Source: Hyphomonadaceae bacterium
Lineage (GTDB): Bacteria > Pseudomonadota > Alphaproteobacteria > Caulobacterales > Aquidulcibacteraceae
Direction of reading: 5' to 3'
Assembly: GCA_019753175.1 (NCBI GenBank)
Contig: JAIELK010000008.1
Span: 1-64,000, forward strand
Length of the DNA: 64,000 nucleotides
A program made the position numbers and the translations under genes. This document shows positions 23,262 to 30,210 of this stretch, one piece after another (position 1 is the stretch's first letter; each line of letters opens with the position of its first letter). A model generated the notes under the pieces. It was not told the origin of the DNA and ran no database searches. It saw only the letters and a list, made by a program, of their open reading frames with translations.

Positions 23262-23606
23262 CTACGGCGCCGGCGTCTCCTGCACCGTGCGCAGATACGC
23301 CACCAGCGCGTCCGCGCTCTGTGGGTTGAATTGGAACTCCGGCATCGGGTGCGCGACGCGGATGCCGTTGATCAGCTCCTCCTCCAGCACGTCGGCGCGA
23401 TAGCGTGAGAGCAGCGTACGGAAGGTCGGCGCCGCGGCGACGGGGCTGTCGCCGTACTCGCCGACGGCGTGACACGCCGCGCATTGCGCTTCAGCGATCG
23501 AGCGGCCGTCCTCGGCCAGGCTTGCGGCTTCGTCCACCGGTGCTTGCGGCGCCGCGCAGGCGGCGAGTGTGATGGCGACAACAACGAAAGCGAAACGACG
23601 CAACAT
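23262..23606 (-). CDS. Small c-type cytochrome, predicted lipoprotein
   Basis: A 114-residue protein with a lipoprotein signal (VVVAITLAACAAPQ), one haem-binding CAACH motif about residue 42, and a probable distal Met ligand in HPMPEFQFNP. This is the class I cytochrome c layout of about 85 mature residues. It would carry electrons in the periplasm, anchored to the membrane. It is divergent from the helicase gene at 23670, and the 63-base gap must hold both promoters. No oxidase or dehydrogenase gene is adjacent. Confidence 0.88.
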   Translation of the reverse strand: MLRRFAFVVVAITLAACAAPQAPVDEAASLAEDGRSIAEAQCAACHAVGEYGDSPVAAAPTFRTLLSRYRADVLEEELINGIRVAHPMPEFQFNPQSADALVAYLRTVQETPAP

Positions 23607-23669
23607 CGCGGACTCCCTGGACACTGCCTTAGCTTAGCGCAGCTTCGTGCGCTTCTATATAGAGGATGG

Positions 23670-24959
23670 ATGTCGATTCCCGCGCCCATGCCCGATCCCG
23701 CCGTGGCCGAGGCGCGCCAAGCGCTCGCCGACCGCACCCCCGTCGTGATGCTGATCGGACGCGCCGGCACCGGCAAGAGCCATTTCATCCGCTCATTGGT
23801 CGCCGACGATCCAGACTTCCCGCAGGCGCTGCTGGCGCCGACCGGGCTCGCCGCCATGAACATCGGCGGCCAGACCGTGCACTCCTTCTTCGGCTTCCCG
23901 CCCCGGCCGCTGATCGGCAATCACGAAAAGCCGCATTACTTTTTCACGCGGACCGCTCGCGCGCTGCGCCGCCTGATCGTCGATGAAGTTTCGATGCTGC
24001 GCGCCGACGTGCTCGACGCCATGGATCAACATCTAAAAGTGGCACGCAAGTCGTCGCGACCGTTCGGCGGCGTGCAGATGCTGCTGGTCGGCGACTTCTA
24101 CCAACTGCCGCCCGTGGTGCGCGGCGAGGAGAGCGCGCTCCTGGAGGAAGCCGGCTACGCGAGCCCCTACGCTTTCTCCGCACATGTGCTGCGCGACGCG
24201 CCGTTGGCGGCGGTGCAGCTGACGGAAGTGCACCGGCAAACCAACCGCGACTTCATCGCCCTGCTCTCTGCGATCCGCGAGCAGCGCGGCGTCGACGAAG
24301 CGGTGACCATCCTCAACACCGTGTGCCTGGAGCGATCGCTGCCGAAGCGGCCGGTTCTGCTCTGCGCCACCAACGCAGTCGCCGACCGCTACAACGCACA
24401 AGGCTTGGCGGCGCTCACGGGCACGACCGCGCGCTATGTCGGCGCCTTCGAAGGCGAGCGGCCAAAGACCTTGGGCGACCGCTTCCCCGCGCCGATGGAG
24501 CTGATCCTAAAGCGCGGCGCGCGTGTCATCTTCACGCAGAACGATCCGGAAGGACGCTGGGTCAATGGTTCGCTCGGCACGGTGAAGTCGCTCGACGAGG
24601 AGATCGTCGTCGTCACGCTCGACGCGGGCGATGACGTTGACGTCGAGCGCGCGACCTGGCCGCAAGCGCGCTGGACCTGGAACGCCAAGGAAAACCGCAT
24701 GGAGGTGAAGGAGGAATTCAAATATGTGCAGTTCCCGCTCGCGCCGGCATGGGCGCTCACCATCCACAAAGCGCAAGGCATGACGCTCGACTCGGTCGAG
24801 ATCGATCTCGGCCGCGGCGCCTTTGCGCCGGGACAGACCTACGTCGCGCTCTCTCGCGCGCGGAGCATGGAGACGCTGCGCCTGACGCGCCCGCTCTCGG
24901 CGCGCGACGTGCAGGTGGATCCGGCGATCGCGGACGGGCTGGCGCGGCTGGGGGTTTAG
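23670..24959 (+). CDS. PIF1/RecD-like superfamily 1 DNA helicase
   Basis: A 429-residue SF1B helicase. Walker A is GRAGTGKSHFIRSL near residue 30, motif Ia APTGLAAMNIGGQTVHSFF, motif II IVDEVSMLR, motif III LVGDFYQLPPV, and the C-terminal UvrD-like part has LTIHKAQGMTLDSVEIDLG and YVALSRARS. This set is diagnostic of PIF1-type enzymes. It starts at ATG 23670 after AGAGG. It converges on the Ro60 gene with a 16-base gap, so the two share a termination region; no functional link is implied by this. Confidence 0.92.
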   Translation: MSIPAPMPDPAVAEARQALADRTPVVMLIGRAGTGKSHFIRSLVADDPDFPQALLAPTGLAAMNIGGQTVHSFFGFPPRPLIGNHEKPHYFFTRTARALRRLIVDEVSMLRADVLDAMDQHLKVARKSSRPFGGVQMLLVGDFYQLPPVVRGEESALLEEAGYASPYAFSAHVLRDAPLAAVQLTEVHRQTNRDFIALLSAIREQRGVDEAVTILNTVCLERSLPKRPVLLCATNAVADRYNAQGLAALTGTTARYVGAFEGERPKTLGDRFPAPMELILKRGARVIFTQNDPEGRWVNGSLGTVKSLDEEIVVVTLDAGDDVDVERATWPQARWTWNAKENRMEVKEEFKYVQFPLAPAWALTIHKAQGMTLDSVEIDLGRGAFAPGQTYVALSRARSMETLRLTRPLSARDVQVDPAIADGLARLGV

Positions 24960-24975
24960 CCCAACCGCGCCGCGC

Positions 24976-26295
24976 CTATTGCCTCTCGCTGGCGATGATC
25001 CAATCGAGGATCTTCTCAGAGAAGCCGTCTACGCGACGCCAGTCGCCCTCGCCGACACCGTGCTGGTACGACGCGACATTGACCATGTATCCCACGCCTT
25101 TGGGCGCATCGACGCGGTCGTGCGATTGTTCGTCGGTAAACACGATGAGCCGCACGCCCTTCTGGTCCACCTCGCGTACCGCCATGCCCAGCTCGGTGCC
25201 GCCGTGAGGCTGCGAGCTGACGATCGCATCGCGCAAGGCGAAGCCGCGGCGCGCCGGAACCTTCTTCACGTCGTTCGAGAACGTGAAGATTTCGACGTCG
25301 TCGCCGATCTCGCGCGCGAGTACGGCGAGGCCGCAGGCTGCATCCATGCGCCGCATCTCCGAGCGCGCCGACAGCGGCGCGTCCATCGAGCCGGAGACGT
25401 CGACCAATAGTCGCGTCTTTCCGGGCAGCCGTTCATGGCCTTCGATAGCGCGGAACATCGCATGTTCGAGCTCCGCTTCTAGGTCAGGCGCATGATGCGC
25501 CGCGGCGATGAAGCGGTACGGCAGCACGCGATCGGTGCGCATCTCGCCCAACGCCTTGGCAATCGCCTTCTTCGGCACCTTGGCGTGGAGCATGTTGCGC
25601 AGGTTGCGCAGCAACGCCAACGCGCCGAGCTTGTTCTCGGCGATCAGCCGCTCGAACGTCTCCTTCTTGTCGGCGCCGCCGGAGAGCGCCACTTCCCAGG
25701 TGTCCGGCGCGGTGAGCTTGCCGTCGATCAGCTGCTTCCACACCTTCTCTTGCGCCGCGTCCTTCGGCTTGGCGTGCGTGATGAACAACACGTCGCGCAG
25801 GCGCACGGCGCCGTCGCGATCGTATTTCGCCAGCTGATAGGCGTCGAACTTGGCGAACGCGCGCGCGAGGCCCTTCTTGGCTTGCGCCGAGACCGCGCGC
25901 GTCTTGCGTTGCTGCATCGGCCCGAGCGCGTCCGCCCAGTAGATGGCCAGGAACTCGGTCAGTTCATCGGGGCGCTGGATCACGCGCTCCAGCGTATCAG
26001 CCACCAGCGCCTTGTGTCCTTCGTGGCGCGCCATCTCGCGCACGACCAGCAGCGGCGCATGGCGCAACTTCATAGCTTCGCGCGCTTCGACCGCCATCGC
26101 GGCGACCGCCTCGGGCTTCACCTTCGGCACAAGCGCCCCGATGCGGTCGGCGATGGAGACGCCATCCTCATAGAACTGATCCTCCCAGAGCATGCAATTC
26201 ATCAGCGCCCGGCGCAATTGCTGCTCCGGCGCGAAAGCGCGGCCCTTGGCGCCTTCATGCGTGCGCGGCGTCTTCGCCTTGTTGATCTTCACCAT
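24976..26295 (-). CDS. rsr: Ro60 orthologue (Rsr), TROVE and vWA domains
   Basis: A ring-shaped RNA-binding protein that in animals and bacteria binds Y RNAs and misfolded RNAs. Residues 1-270 form the TROVE HEAT-repeat ring (including NKLGALALLRNLRNM, the most conserved motif), and residues 285-439 form a vWA domain with a full MIDAS, DVSGSM, plus GGTELG and TDEQSHD. At 439 residues it is shorter than the about 530 of other members. The start ATG is 66 bases downstream of the last Y RNA unit of the array on the same strand, with GAGG 9 bases before it. No rtcB, rtcA or rtcR is nearby. Confidence 0.95.
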   Translation of the reverse strand: MVKINKAKTPRTHEGAKGRAFAPEQQLRRALMNCMLWEDQFYEDGVSIADRIGALVPKVKPEAVAAMAVEAREAMKLRHAPLLVVREMARHEGHKALVADTLERVIQRPDELTEFLAIYWADALGPMQQRKTRAVSAQAKKGLARAFAKFDAYQLAKYDRDGAVRLRDVLFITHAKPKDAAQEKVWKQLIDGKLTAPDTWEVALSGGADKKETFERLIAENKLGALALLRNLRNMLHAKVPKKAIAKALGEMRTDRVLPYRFIAAAHHAPDLEAELEHAMFRAIEGHERLPGKTRLLVDVSGSMDAPLSARSEMRRMDAACGLAVLAREIGDDVEIFTFSNDVKKVPARRGFALRDAIVSSQPHGGTELGMAVREVDQKGVRLIVFTDEQSHDRVDAPKGVGYMVNVASYQHGVGEGDWRRVDGFSEKILDWIIASERQ

Positions 26296-26361
26296 CTCAC
26301 ACCACCTCTTCCGCCTACTCCATCATCACACTGCGCCAACGACAATCGCCAGCGCAAAACA

Positions 26362-26496
26362 TCAACCGGGGAACAGGCGGGACCGTCTAGCGCTCTACCA
26401 CTGAGCTACGGGCCCCCAAACGTAGACCCGGCGGGACTCGAACCCGCGACCTCTCGTTGTGCAGACGAAGTAACGCATCCCTTCACCACCGGTTGA
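26362..26496 (-). ncRNA. Y RNA-like gene 5, tRNA-mimic type
   Basis: The unit nearest rsr. The outer helix TCAACCGG (26489-26496) pairs perfectly with CCGGTTGA (26362-26369). Next come the shared motifs GGTGGTGAAG (26481-26490) and GTTCCCC (26368-26374). The enclosed part is a permuted tRNA: T-arm with a 5-bp stem and 7-base loop (26431-26447), 3' acceptor strand CGGGTCT (26424-26430), an 8-base linker, 5' acceptor strand GGGCCCG (26409-26415), which pair over 7 bp with two G-T wobbles, and the D-arm GCTCAGTGGTAGAGC (26392-26406). There is no anticodon arm. Ends are approximate. Confidence 0.8.
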
Positions 26497-26503
26497 CTTC
26501 GCA

Positions 26504-26617
26504 TGGCGGGGAACGGGCGAGATCGCAGACCCTCCACCGAAGGAGGCGGCGCGCTCTGCATGCTCGCGCACGCCAGCGTTCGCCCTTGCGAAGTAAGCGA
26601 TCTCTTCACCACCGCCA
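26504..26617 (-). ncRNA. Y RNA-like gene 4, non-tRNA type
   Basis: The outer helix TGGCGG (26612-26617) pairs with CCGCCA (26504-26509), and the motif pair GGTGGTGAAG (26604-26613) / GTTCCCC (26508-26514) is intact. An 8-bp inner helix, GAGATCGC (26597-26604) with GCGATCTC (26519-26526), is perfect. The internal module has no T- or D-arm; instead it has two hairpins, a 7-bp one (26548-26554 with 26568-26574) and CCTCC/GGAGG (26531-26535, 26542-26546). Ends are inferred from the helix limits. Confidence 0.75.
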
Positions 26618-26631
26618 AACTTGTCGTCAAA

Positions 26632-26794
26632 GCGACGCCGGGGAACAGTCGAGCTCTGCTCTGCTGCGCTCGTCTTGCGACACGCGCAGCACGTGCTCTA
26701 CCCACTGAGCTACAGGTCCAGGACCTGGCGGGACTCGAACCCGCGACCCCGTCGTTATCAGCGATGAAACAGATCTCTTCACCACCGGCGTCGC
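26632..26794 (-). ncRNA. Y RNA-like gene 3, tRNA-mimic type
   Basis: The longest closing helix of the array: GCGACGCCGG (26785-26794) with CCGGCGTCGC (26632-26641), 10 perfect pairs, then GGTGGTGAAG (26777-26786) and GTTCCCC (26640-26646). Inside are a canonical T-arm (26728-26744), the 3' acceptor strand CAGGTCC (26721-26727) and, one base later, the exactly complementary 5' acceptor strand GGACCTG (26713-26719), then the D-arm GCTCAGTGGGTAGAGC (26695-26710). The acceptor stem is thus circularly permuted and closed by a single base, so its terminal pairs probably open. Confidence 0.8.
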
Positions 26795-26802
26795 ATTTGG
26801 TC

Positions 26803-26972
26803 TCGTCGGGGAACCAACGAAAGCGGTTTCAGCCACGCCATCGCAGGGCTTGCGCCCGAACCCGCGTCACGACGTCCTTCGCGAGGACGACTCCACGGTA
26901 CGATGCATGCGCTGGCTGGATTCGAACCAGCAGAACCCTGAGCGAAGTATCCGCCCTCTTCACCACCGACAA
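26803..26972 (-). ncRNA. Y RNA-like gene 2, partial tRNA-mimic type
   Basis: The outer helix TTGTCGG (26966-26972) pairs with CCGACGA (26803-26809; one G-T), and the motifs GGTGGTGAAG (26958-26967) and GTTCCCC (26808-26814) are intact; an inner GCGG/CCGC helix follows. The internal module has a canonical T-arm, GCTGG-7-CCAGC (26915-26931), but I see no matching acceptor strands and no D-arm. It also has a hairpin with a GCAA tetraloop (26846-26857). It may be a degenerating tRNA-mimic unit. Confidence 0.7.
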
Positions 26973-26979
26973 AAAGGTA

Positions 26980-27049
26980 TCCAGGGGAACACGCGACGCG
27001 GCTCTGGCTCGATTTGAAGTCGAAGAAATCCGCGCCTTCACCACCTGGA
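26980..27049 (-). ncRNA. Y RNA-like gene 1, short type
   Basis: The first and shortest unit, about 70 nt. The outer helix TCCAGG (27044-27049) pairs with CCTGGA (26980-26985); GGTGGTGAAG (27036-27045) and GTTCCCC (26984-26990) are intact, and the inner helix GCGCGG pairs with CCGCGT. The internal loop is short and not tRNA-like. A T5 run follows the 3' end and overlaps the start of unit 2, which could serve in processing or partial termination. Confidence 0.65.
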
Positions 27050-27078
27050 ATTCAAATCTCCTCGTTTCCGCACGACAA
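27050..27078 (-). promoter_or_regulatory. Possible promoter for the Y RNA array
   Basis: Minus strand TTGTCG (27073-27078), 17-base spacer, TTGAAT (27050-27055), each 4 of 6 to consensus. The predicted start would fall within a few bases of the 5' strand of the first Y unit. It lies downstream of the terminator at 27101-27136. The match is weak. Confidence 0.35.
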
Positions 27079-27100
27079 AGGCTTCGGAGCGGCTGGAAAC

Positions 27101-27136
27101 AAAAAACCCCTCCGGAGCGTCGGCTCGGGAGGGGTT
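27101..27136 (-). terminator. Strong Rho-independent terminator upstream of the Y RNA array
   Basis: Minus strand stem AACCCCTCC (27128-27136) pairing with GGAGGGGTT (27105-27113), with an inner GAGC/GCTC stem and GTCG loop, followed by six T residues (27101-27106). It ends the short transcript that starts near 27307 and also insulates the Y array from the spoVR operon. Confidence 0.85.
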
Positions 27137-27160
27137 CAAAACGAACACTCTGGAGCGGGA

Positions 27161-27265
27161 TCAGCCCACTCCGCCTCCGCGAGAATATGTGCGCGCATCG
27201 ACGCACTGAGCGTTCAGCTCAATGCGGCTTCCGCCCAGCGCGATGACTAAGACTGACCGTTTCAT
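27161..27265 (-). CDS. 34-residue ORF or leader of a short transcript
   Basis: ATG at 27265 opens a 34-codon frame (MKRSVLVIALGGSRIELNAQ, then CVDARTYSRGGGVG). It sits between a promoter with a perfect TTGACA (27314-27342) and a strong terminator (27101-27136), so the transcript would be about 200 nt and carry only this frame. A weak GAGAG precedes the ATG. It may be a real small protein, or the RNA itself may be the product; I recognise no family. It lies just after spoVR and just before the Y RNA array. Confidence 0.4.
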   Translation of the reverse strand: MKRSVLVIALGGSRIELNAQCVDARTYSRGGGVG

Positions 27266-27313
27266 CTTCACTCTCGCATGTCCGCGCGCGACCATCGCTC
27301 GCGAAGGGCGCGG

Positions 27314-27342
27314 TGTATGATCTCTGAATTTGGCGGTGTCAA
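27314..27342 (-). promoter_or_regulatory. Sigma-70 type promoter between spoVR and the Y RNA array
   Basis: Minus strand -35 TTGACA (27337-27342, perfect), 17-base spacer, -10 CATACA (27314-27319). Transcription would start near 27307, after the spoVR stop at 27361, and run through the 34-codon frame to the terminator at 27101-27136. Confidence 0.6.
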
Positions 27343-27360
27343 GGCAGAAAACGACGGCGT

Positions 27361-28905
27361 CTACCCGAACATCCGTCTCGGGCTGGTGCTGTGTTCGGCG
27401 TGCTCGACGCCGCTATCGTCGGCCTCGATCAGCTTGACGTCGTAGCCCCAGAGGTCGGCGATGTGCTGCAGAACTTTTTCCGTATCGGTTTCCTCCAGCA
27501 CGATGCCATCCATCACCCGGTGCTGCAGGATCAACTTGCGGTCGCCGGCGAGATCGACGTCGACGATCTGAATGTCCGGATCACGATAGGCGATATCGTA
27601 GTGACGCGACAGCGCGCGGCGGATCTTGCGATAGCCGCGCTCGTCGTGAATGGCGGCGACGTTGAGCGCCTCTTCGTCCTCGTCATCGACGATGCGGAAC
27701 AGGCCGAAATCGCGGATCGCGCGCGGCGACAAGAATTGTGAGACGAAGCTCTCGTCGCGATAATTCGCCCAGATGTCGCGCAACGTGCCGTAGGCATCGC
27801 CATTGCCGGCGATGTCGGGCATCCACTCGCGGTCTTCCTCGGTCGGCGCCGTGCAGATGCGTTCGATGTCGCAGCACATGGCGAAGCCCAGCGCATACGG
27901 GTTGATGCCCGAATAGCGGCGGTCGTCGAAACCGGGCTGCAACACCACGCTGGTGTGCGAATGCAGGAACTCCAGAAACGAACCGTCGGTGAGCTGCCCC
28001 TTCTCGTGCAGGCGGTTCATGATGCGGTGATGCACGAACGTAGCGCAGCCTTCGTTCATGACTTTGGTCTGGCGCTGCGGATAGAAGTACTGGTTGATCA
28101 GCCGCACGATGCGCAGCACTTCGCGCTGCCAGCCCTTCAGCCGCGGCGCGGTCTTTTCCAAAAAATAGAGCAGGTTTTCTTCCGGCAAACCCAAGAGCGC
28201 CTTCCGGCGCGCGTGTCCGTCGGCGTCAGCCTTCTTCTTTTGCCCCGCCGGCACCGTGCGCCATAGGTCGTTGAACAATTGTTCGCCGTGCCGGCGGCGC
28301 TCTTCCTCGCGGCGCTCCTCCGAGCGCAGATCGGGCATGCGCTTGCGCGGATAGCGGTGAATGCCGTGGCTCTGCAGCGCGTGCGCGGCGTCCAAGAGCC
28401 GCTCGACCTCTTCCTGGCCGTGGCGGTCCTCACACTTCGCGATGTAGCCGCGCGCGAACTCCAAATAGTCGAGGATGCCGTCTGCGTCGGTCCACTGCTT
28501 GAACACGTAATTGTTCTTGAAGAAGTGGCTATGGCCGTAGCCCGCATGCGCGAGCACGAGCGTCTGCATCGTCGCGGAATTTTCTTCCATGATGTAGACG
28601 AGGCACGGATTGGAATTGATCACGATCTCGTAGGCGAGGCCCTGGTAGCCCTTGCGGTACATCGCCTCGTTGCGCGCGAAGTGCTTGCCGAACGACCAGT
28701 GCCGGTAAAACAGCGGCATGCCGGTGGACGCGTAGGCGTCGAGCATCTGCTCGGTGGTGATCACTTCGATCTGCGCCGGGTAGGGGTCGAGCCCCATCTC
28801 GCCTACGCCGATCTCGCCGCACGCTTCGTGCACGCGGCGGATGAGATCAAAGTCCCAATCGGGGCCGGAGAAGAGCAACGGTGAGGATGCGGTCGCGATG
28901 CTCAT
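27361..28905 (-). CDS. SpoVR family protein
   Basis: A 514-residue cytoplasmic protein of the SpoVR/YcgB family, named from a Bacillus spore-cortex gene but widespread in proteobacteria, where it acts with PrkA and YeaH in stress or stationary phase; the biochemistry is unknown. Conserved segments include FYRHWSFGKHF, AHAGYGHSHFFKNNY, NEGCATFVHHRIMN and GINPYALGFAM. The ATG at 28905 overlaps the yeaH stop (ATGA), so the longer upstream frame is not used. It is last in the prkA-yeaH-spoVR operon. Confidence 0.95.
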   Translation of the reverse strand: MSIATASSPLLFSGPDWDFDLIRRVHEACGEIGVGEMGLDPYPAQIEVITTEQMLDAYASTGMPLFYRHWSFGKHFARNEAMYRKGYQGLAYEIVINSNPCLVYIMEENSATMQTLVLAHAGYGHSHFFKNNYVFKQWTDADGILDYLEFARGYIAKCEDRHGQEEVERLLDAAHALQSHGIHRYPRKRMPDLRSEERREEERRRHGEQLFNDLWRTVPAGQKKKADADGHARRKALLGLPEENLLYFLEKTAPRLKGWQREVLRIVRLINQYFYPQRQTKVMNEGCATFVHHRIMNRLHEKGQLTDGSFLEFLHSHTSVVLQPGFDDRRYSGINPYALGFAMCCDIERICTAPTEEDREWMPDIAGNGDAYGTLRDIWANYRDESFVSQFLSPRAIRDFGLFRIVDDEDEEALNVAAIHDERGYRKIRRALSRHYDIAYRDPDIQIVDVDLAGDRKLILQHRVMDGIVLEETDTEKVLQHIADLWGYDVKLIEADDSGVEHAEHSTSPRRMFG

Positions 28906-30200
28906 GCCGCCTCCGCGCCTTCGGGCCGGCGCGAGAACAGCTCGCGGAACACAGGATAGATGTCGCGGCGGTGCCTTACACGGCGCATGGCGAACGGCGC
29001 CTCCACCGAGACACGCCGGAAGGTGCGCCACAGATTGGTCGATGGCTCGGTGCCGCCGGGCGGCTCCTCCTCGTCGTCCATCGCCACTTCAACATAGGCG
29101 TAATACTGGCAGATCGGCAGGATCACATCGCGCAATTGTTGCAGCACGATGGCGTTGTCGCTCGACGTGTTATCGCCGTCCGAAGCCTGCGCCGCGTAAA
29201 TGTTCCACTGATCGACCGGGTAGCGGGCGCGTACAACCTCTTCCATCTTGAACAACGCCGTGGAGACAACCGTGCCGCCGGTTTCACGGCTGTAGAAGAA
29301 GGTCTGTTCGTCGACCTCCTGCGCTTCATGGGTGTGTCGGATGAAGACGACGTCGACGTGCTTGTAGCGGCGATTGAGGAAGAGATAGAGCAGCGAATAG
29401 AACCGCTTGGCCAGGTCCTTCATGTGCTCGTTCATCGAGCCCGAGACGTCCATCAGGCAGAACATCACCGCCTTGGCGATCGGCTTCGGCGTCGATTCAA
29501 GCCGCCGATAGCGCACGTCGACCGGATCGATGTACGGGATGCGCTTGTTACGCTTGAGCTTCAACTCAAGGTCGGCCCGCAGCTCTTGGAGTTTCTCGAA
29601 TTGGCCGCCTTCGCGCTCCAGCCGTTCGATCTCTTCGCGCAGCGCTTGGATTTCCTCGGGCTTCGGCCGCTTCAACGCGATGCGGCGCGACATCGAATGG
29701 CGCAGCGTCCTTGGCACCGACAATCGAGCCGGCGGCCCATCGCTGGAAAACCCTGCCTGCCGCCACTGCACCGCTTCCGCGCCGGCCACCTGCCGCTTGG
29801 CGAGATCGGGCAGCTCCAAGTCTTCCAGGTAGAGATCGAGGTATTCCTCATCCGACAATGCAAAACGAAATTCGTCTTCGCCCTCGCCGCTGTCGCTGGC
29901 GCGCGAGCCCTGCCCGCCGCTCTGCTCAGGCCGCGGGATCGTATCGCCTTCAATGTACTTCTTGTTGCCGGGCAGCACGTAATCGCGGACGCCGCCGTCG
30001 CGCGAGCGCCGCAACGACGGCTCATAAACACCGCCGGCCGGGATCGAGACCTCGCCACCCTTGCCGGCGTCCTTGATCGAGCGCGAGCTGGAAGCCTCAC
30101 GCACCGCCTTGCGCACTTGGGCGCGGGCGCGGCGCAAAAAGCGTTGGCGGTTGGCGAAGCTTTTTCCGCCAGGATTGAGGCGCCGATCGATGATGTGCAT
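28902..30200 (-). CDS. yeaH: YeaH/DUF444 family protein
   Basis: A 432-residue protein of the UPF0229 family, with a basic N-terminus (MHIIDRRLNPGGKSFANRQR) and a C-terminal vWA-like domain with DVSGSMNEHMKDLAKRFY as MIDAS motif. In Escherichia coli yeaH is co-transcribed with yeaG (prkA) and is sigma-S dependent; here it has the same arrangement and overlaps spoVR. Together with Ro60 this makes two vWA-domain proteins encoded within 5 kb. Confidence 0.94.
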   Translation of the reverse strand: MHIIDRRLNPGGKSFANRQRFLRRARAQVRKAVREASSSRSIKDAGKGGEVSIPAGGVYEPSLRRSRDGGVRDYVLPGNKKYIEGDTIPRPEQSGGQGSRASDSGEGEDEFRFALSDEEYLDLYLEDLELPDLAKRQVAGAEAVQWRQAGFSSDGPPARLSVPRTLRHSMSRRIALKRPKPEEIQALREEIERLEREGGQFEKLQELRADLELKLKRNKRIPYIDPVDVRYRRLESTPKPIAKAVMFCLMDVSGSMNEHMKDLAKRFYSLLYLFLNRRYKHVDVVFIRHTHEAQEVDEQTFFYSRETGGTVVSTALFKMEEVVRARYPVDQWNIYAAQASDGDNTSSDNAIVLQQLRDVILPICQYYAYVEVAMDDEEEPPGGTEPSTNLWRTFRRVSVEAPFAMRRVRHRRDIYPVFRELFSRRPEGAEAA

Positions 30201-30210
30201 GCGGGCGACC

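Noticed and set aside
26362-27049. Cluster of ordinary or degenerate tRNA genes
   Set aside because: D- and T-arms are present but no anticodon arm is, the halves come in reversed order, and every unit shares the non-tRNA motifs GGTGGTGAAG and GTTCCCC with paired outer helices.
26362-27049. CRISPR array because of the repeated 10-base motif
   Set aside because: The repeat is short, spacing varies from about 80 to 180 bases, flanks pair with each other, and no cas genes are near.
26503-27246. Open frames across the Y RNA array, such as a 247-codon plus-strand frame
   Set aside because: They contain peptides typical of translated tRNA T-arms (LEPATPSL-like) and run through all five RNA units; no ribosome binding site or domain.
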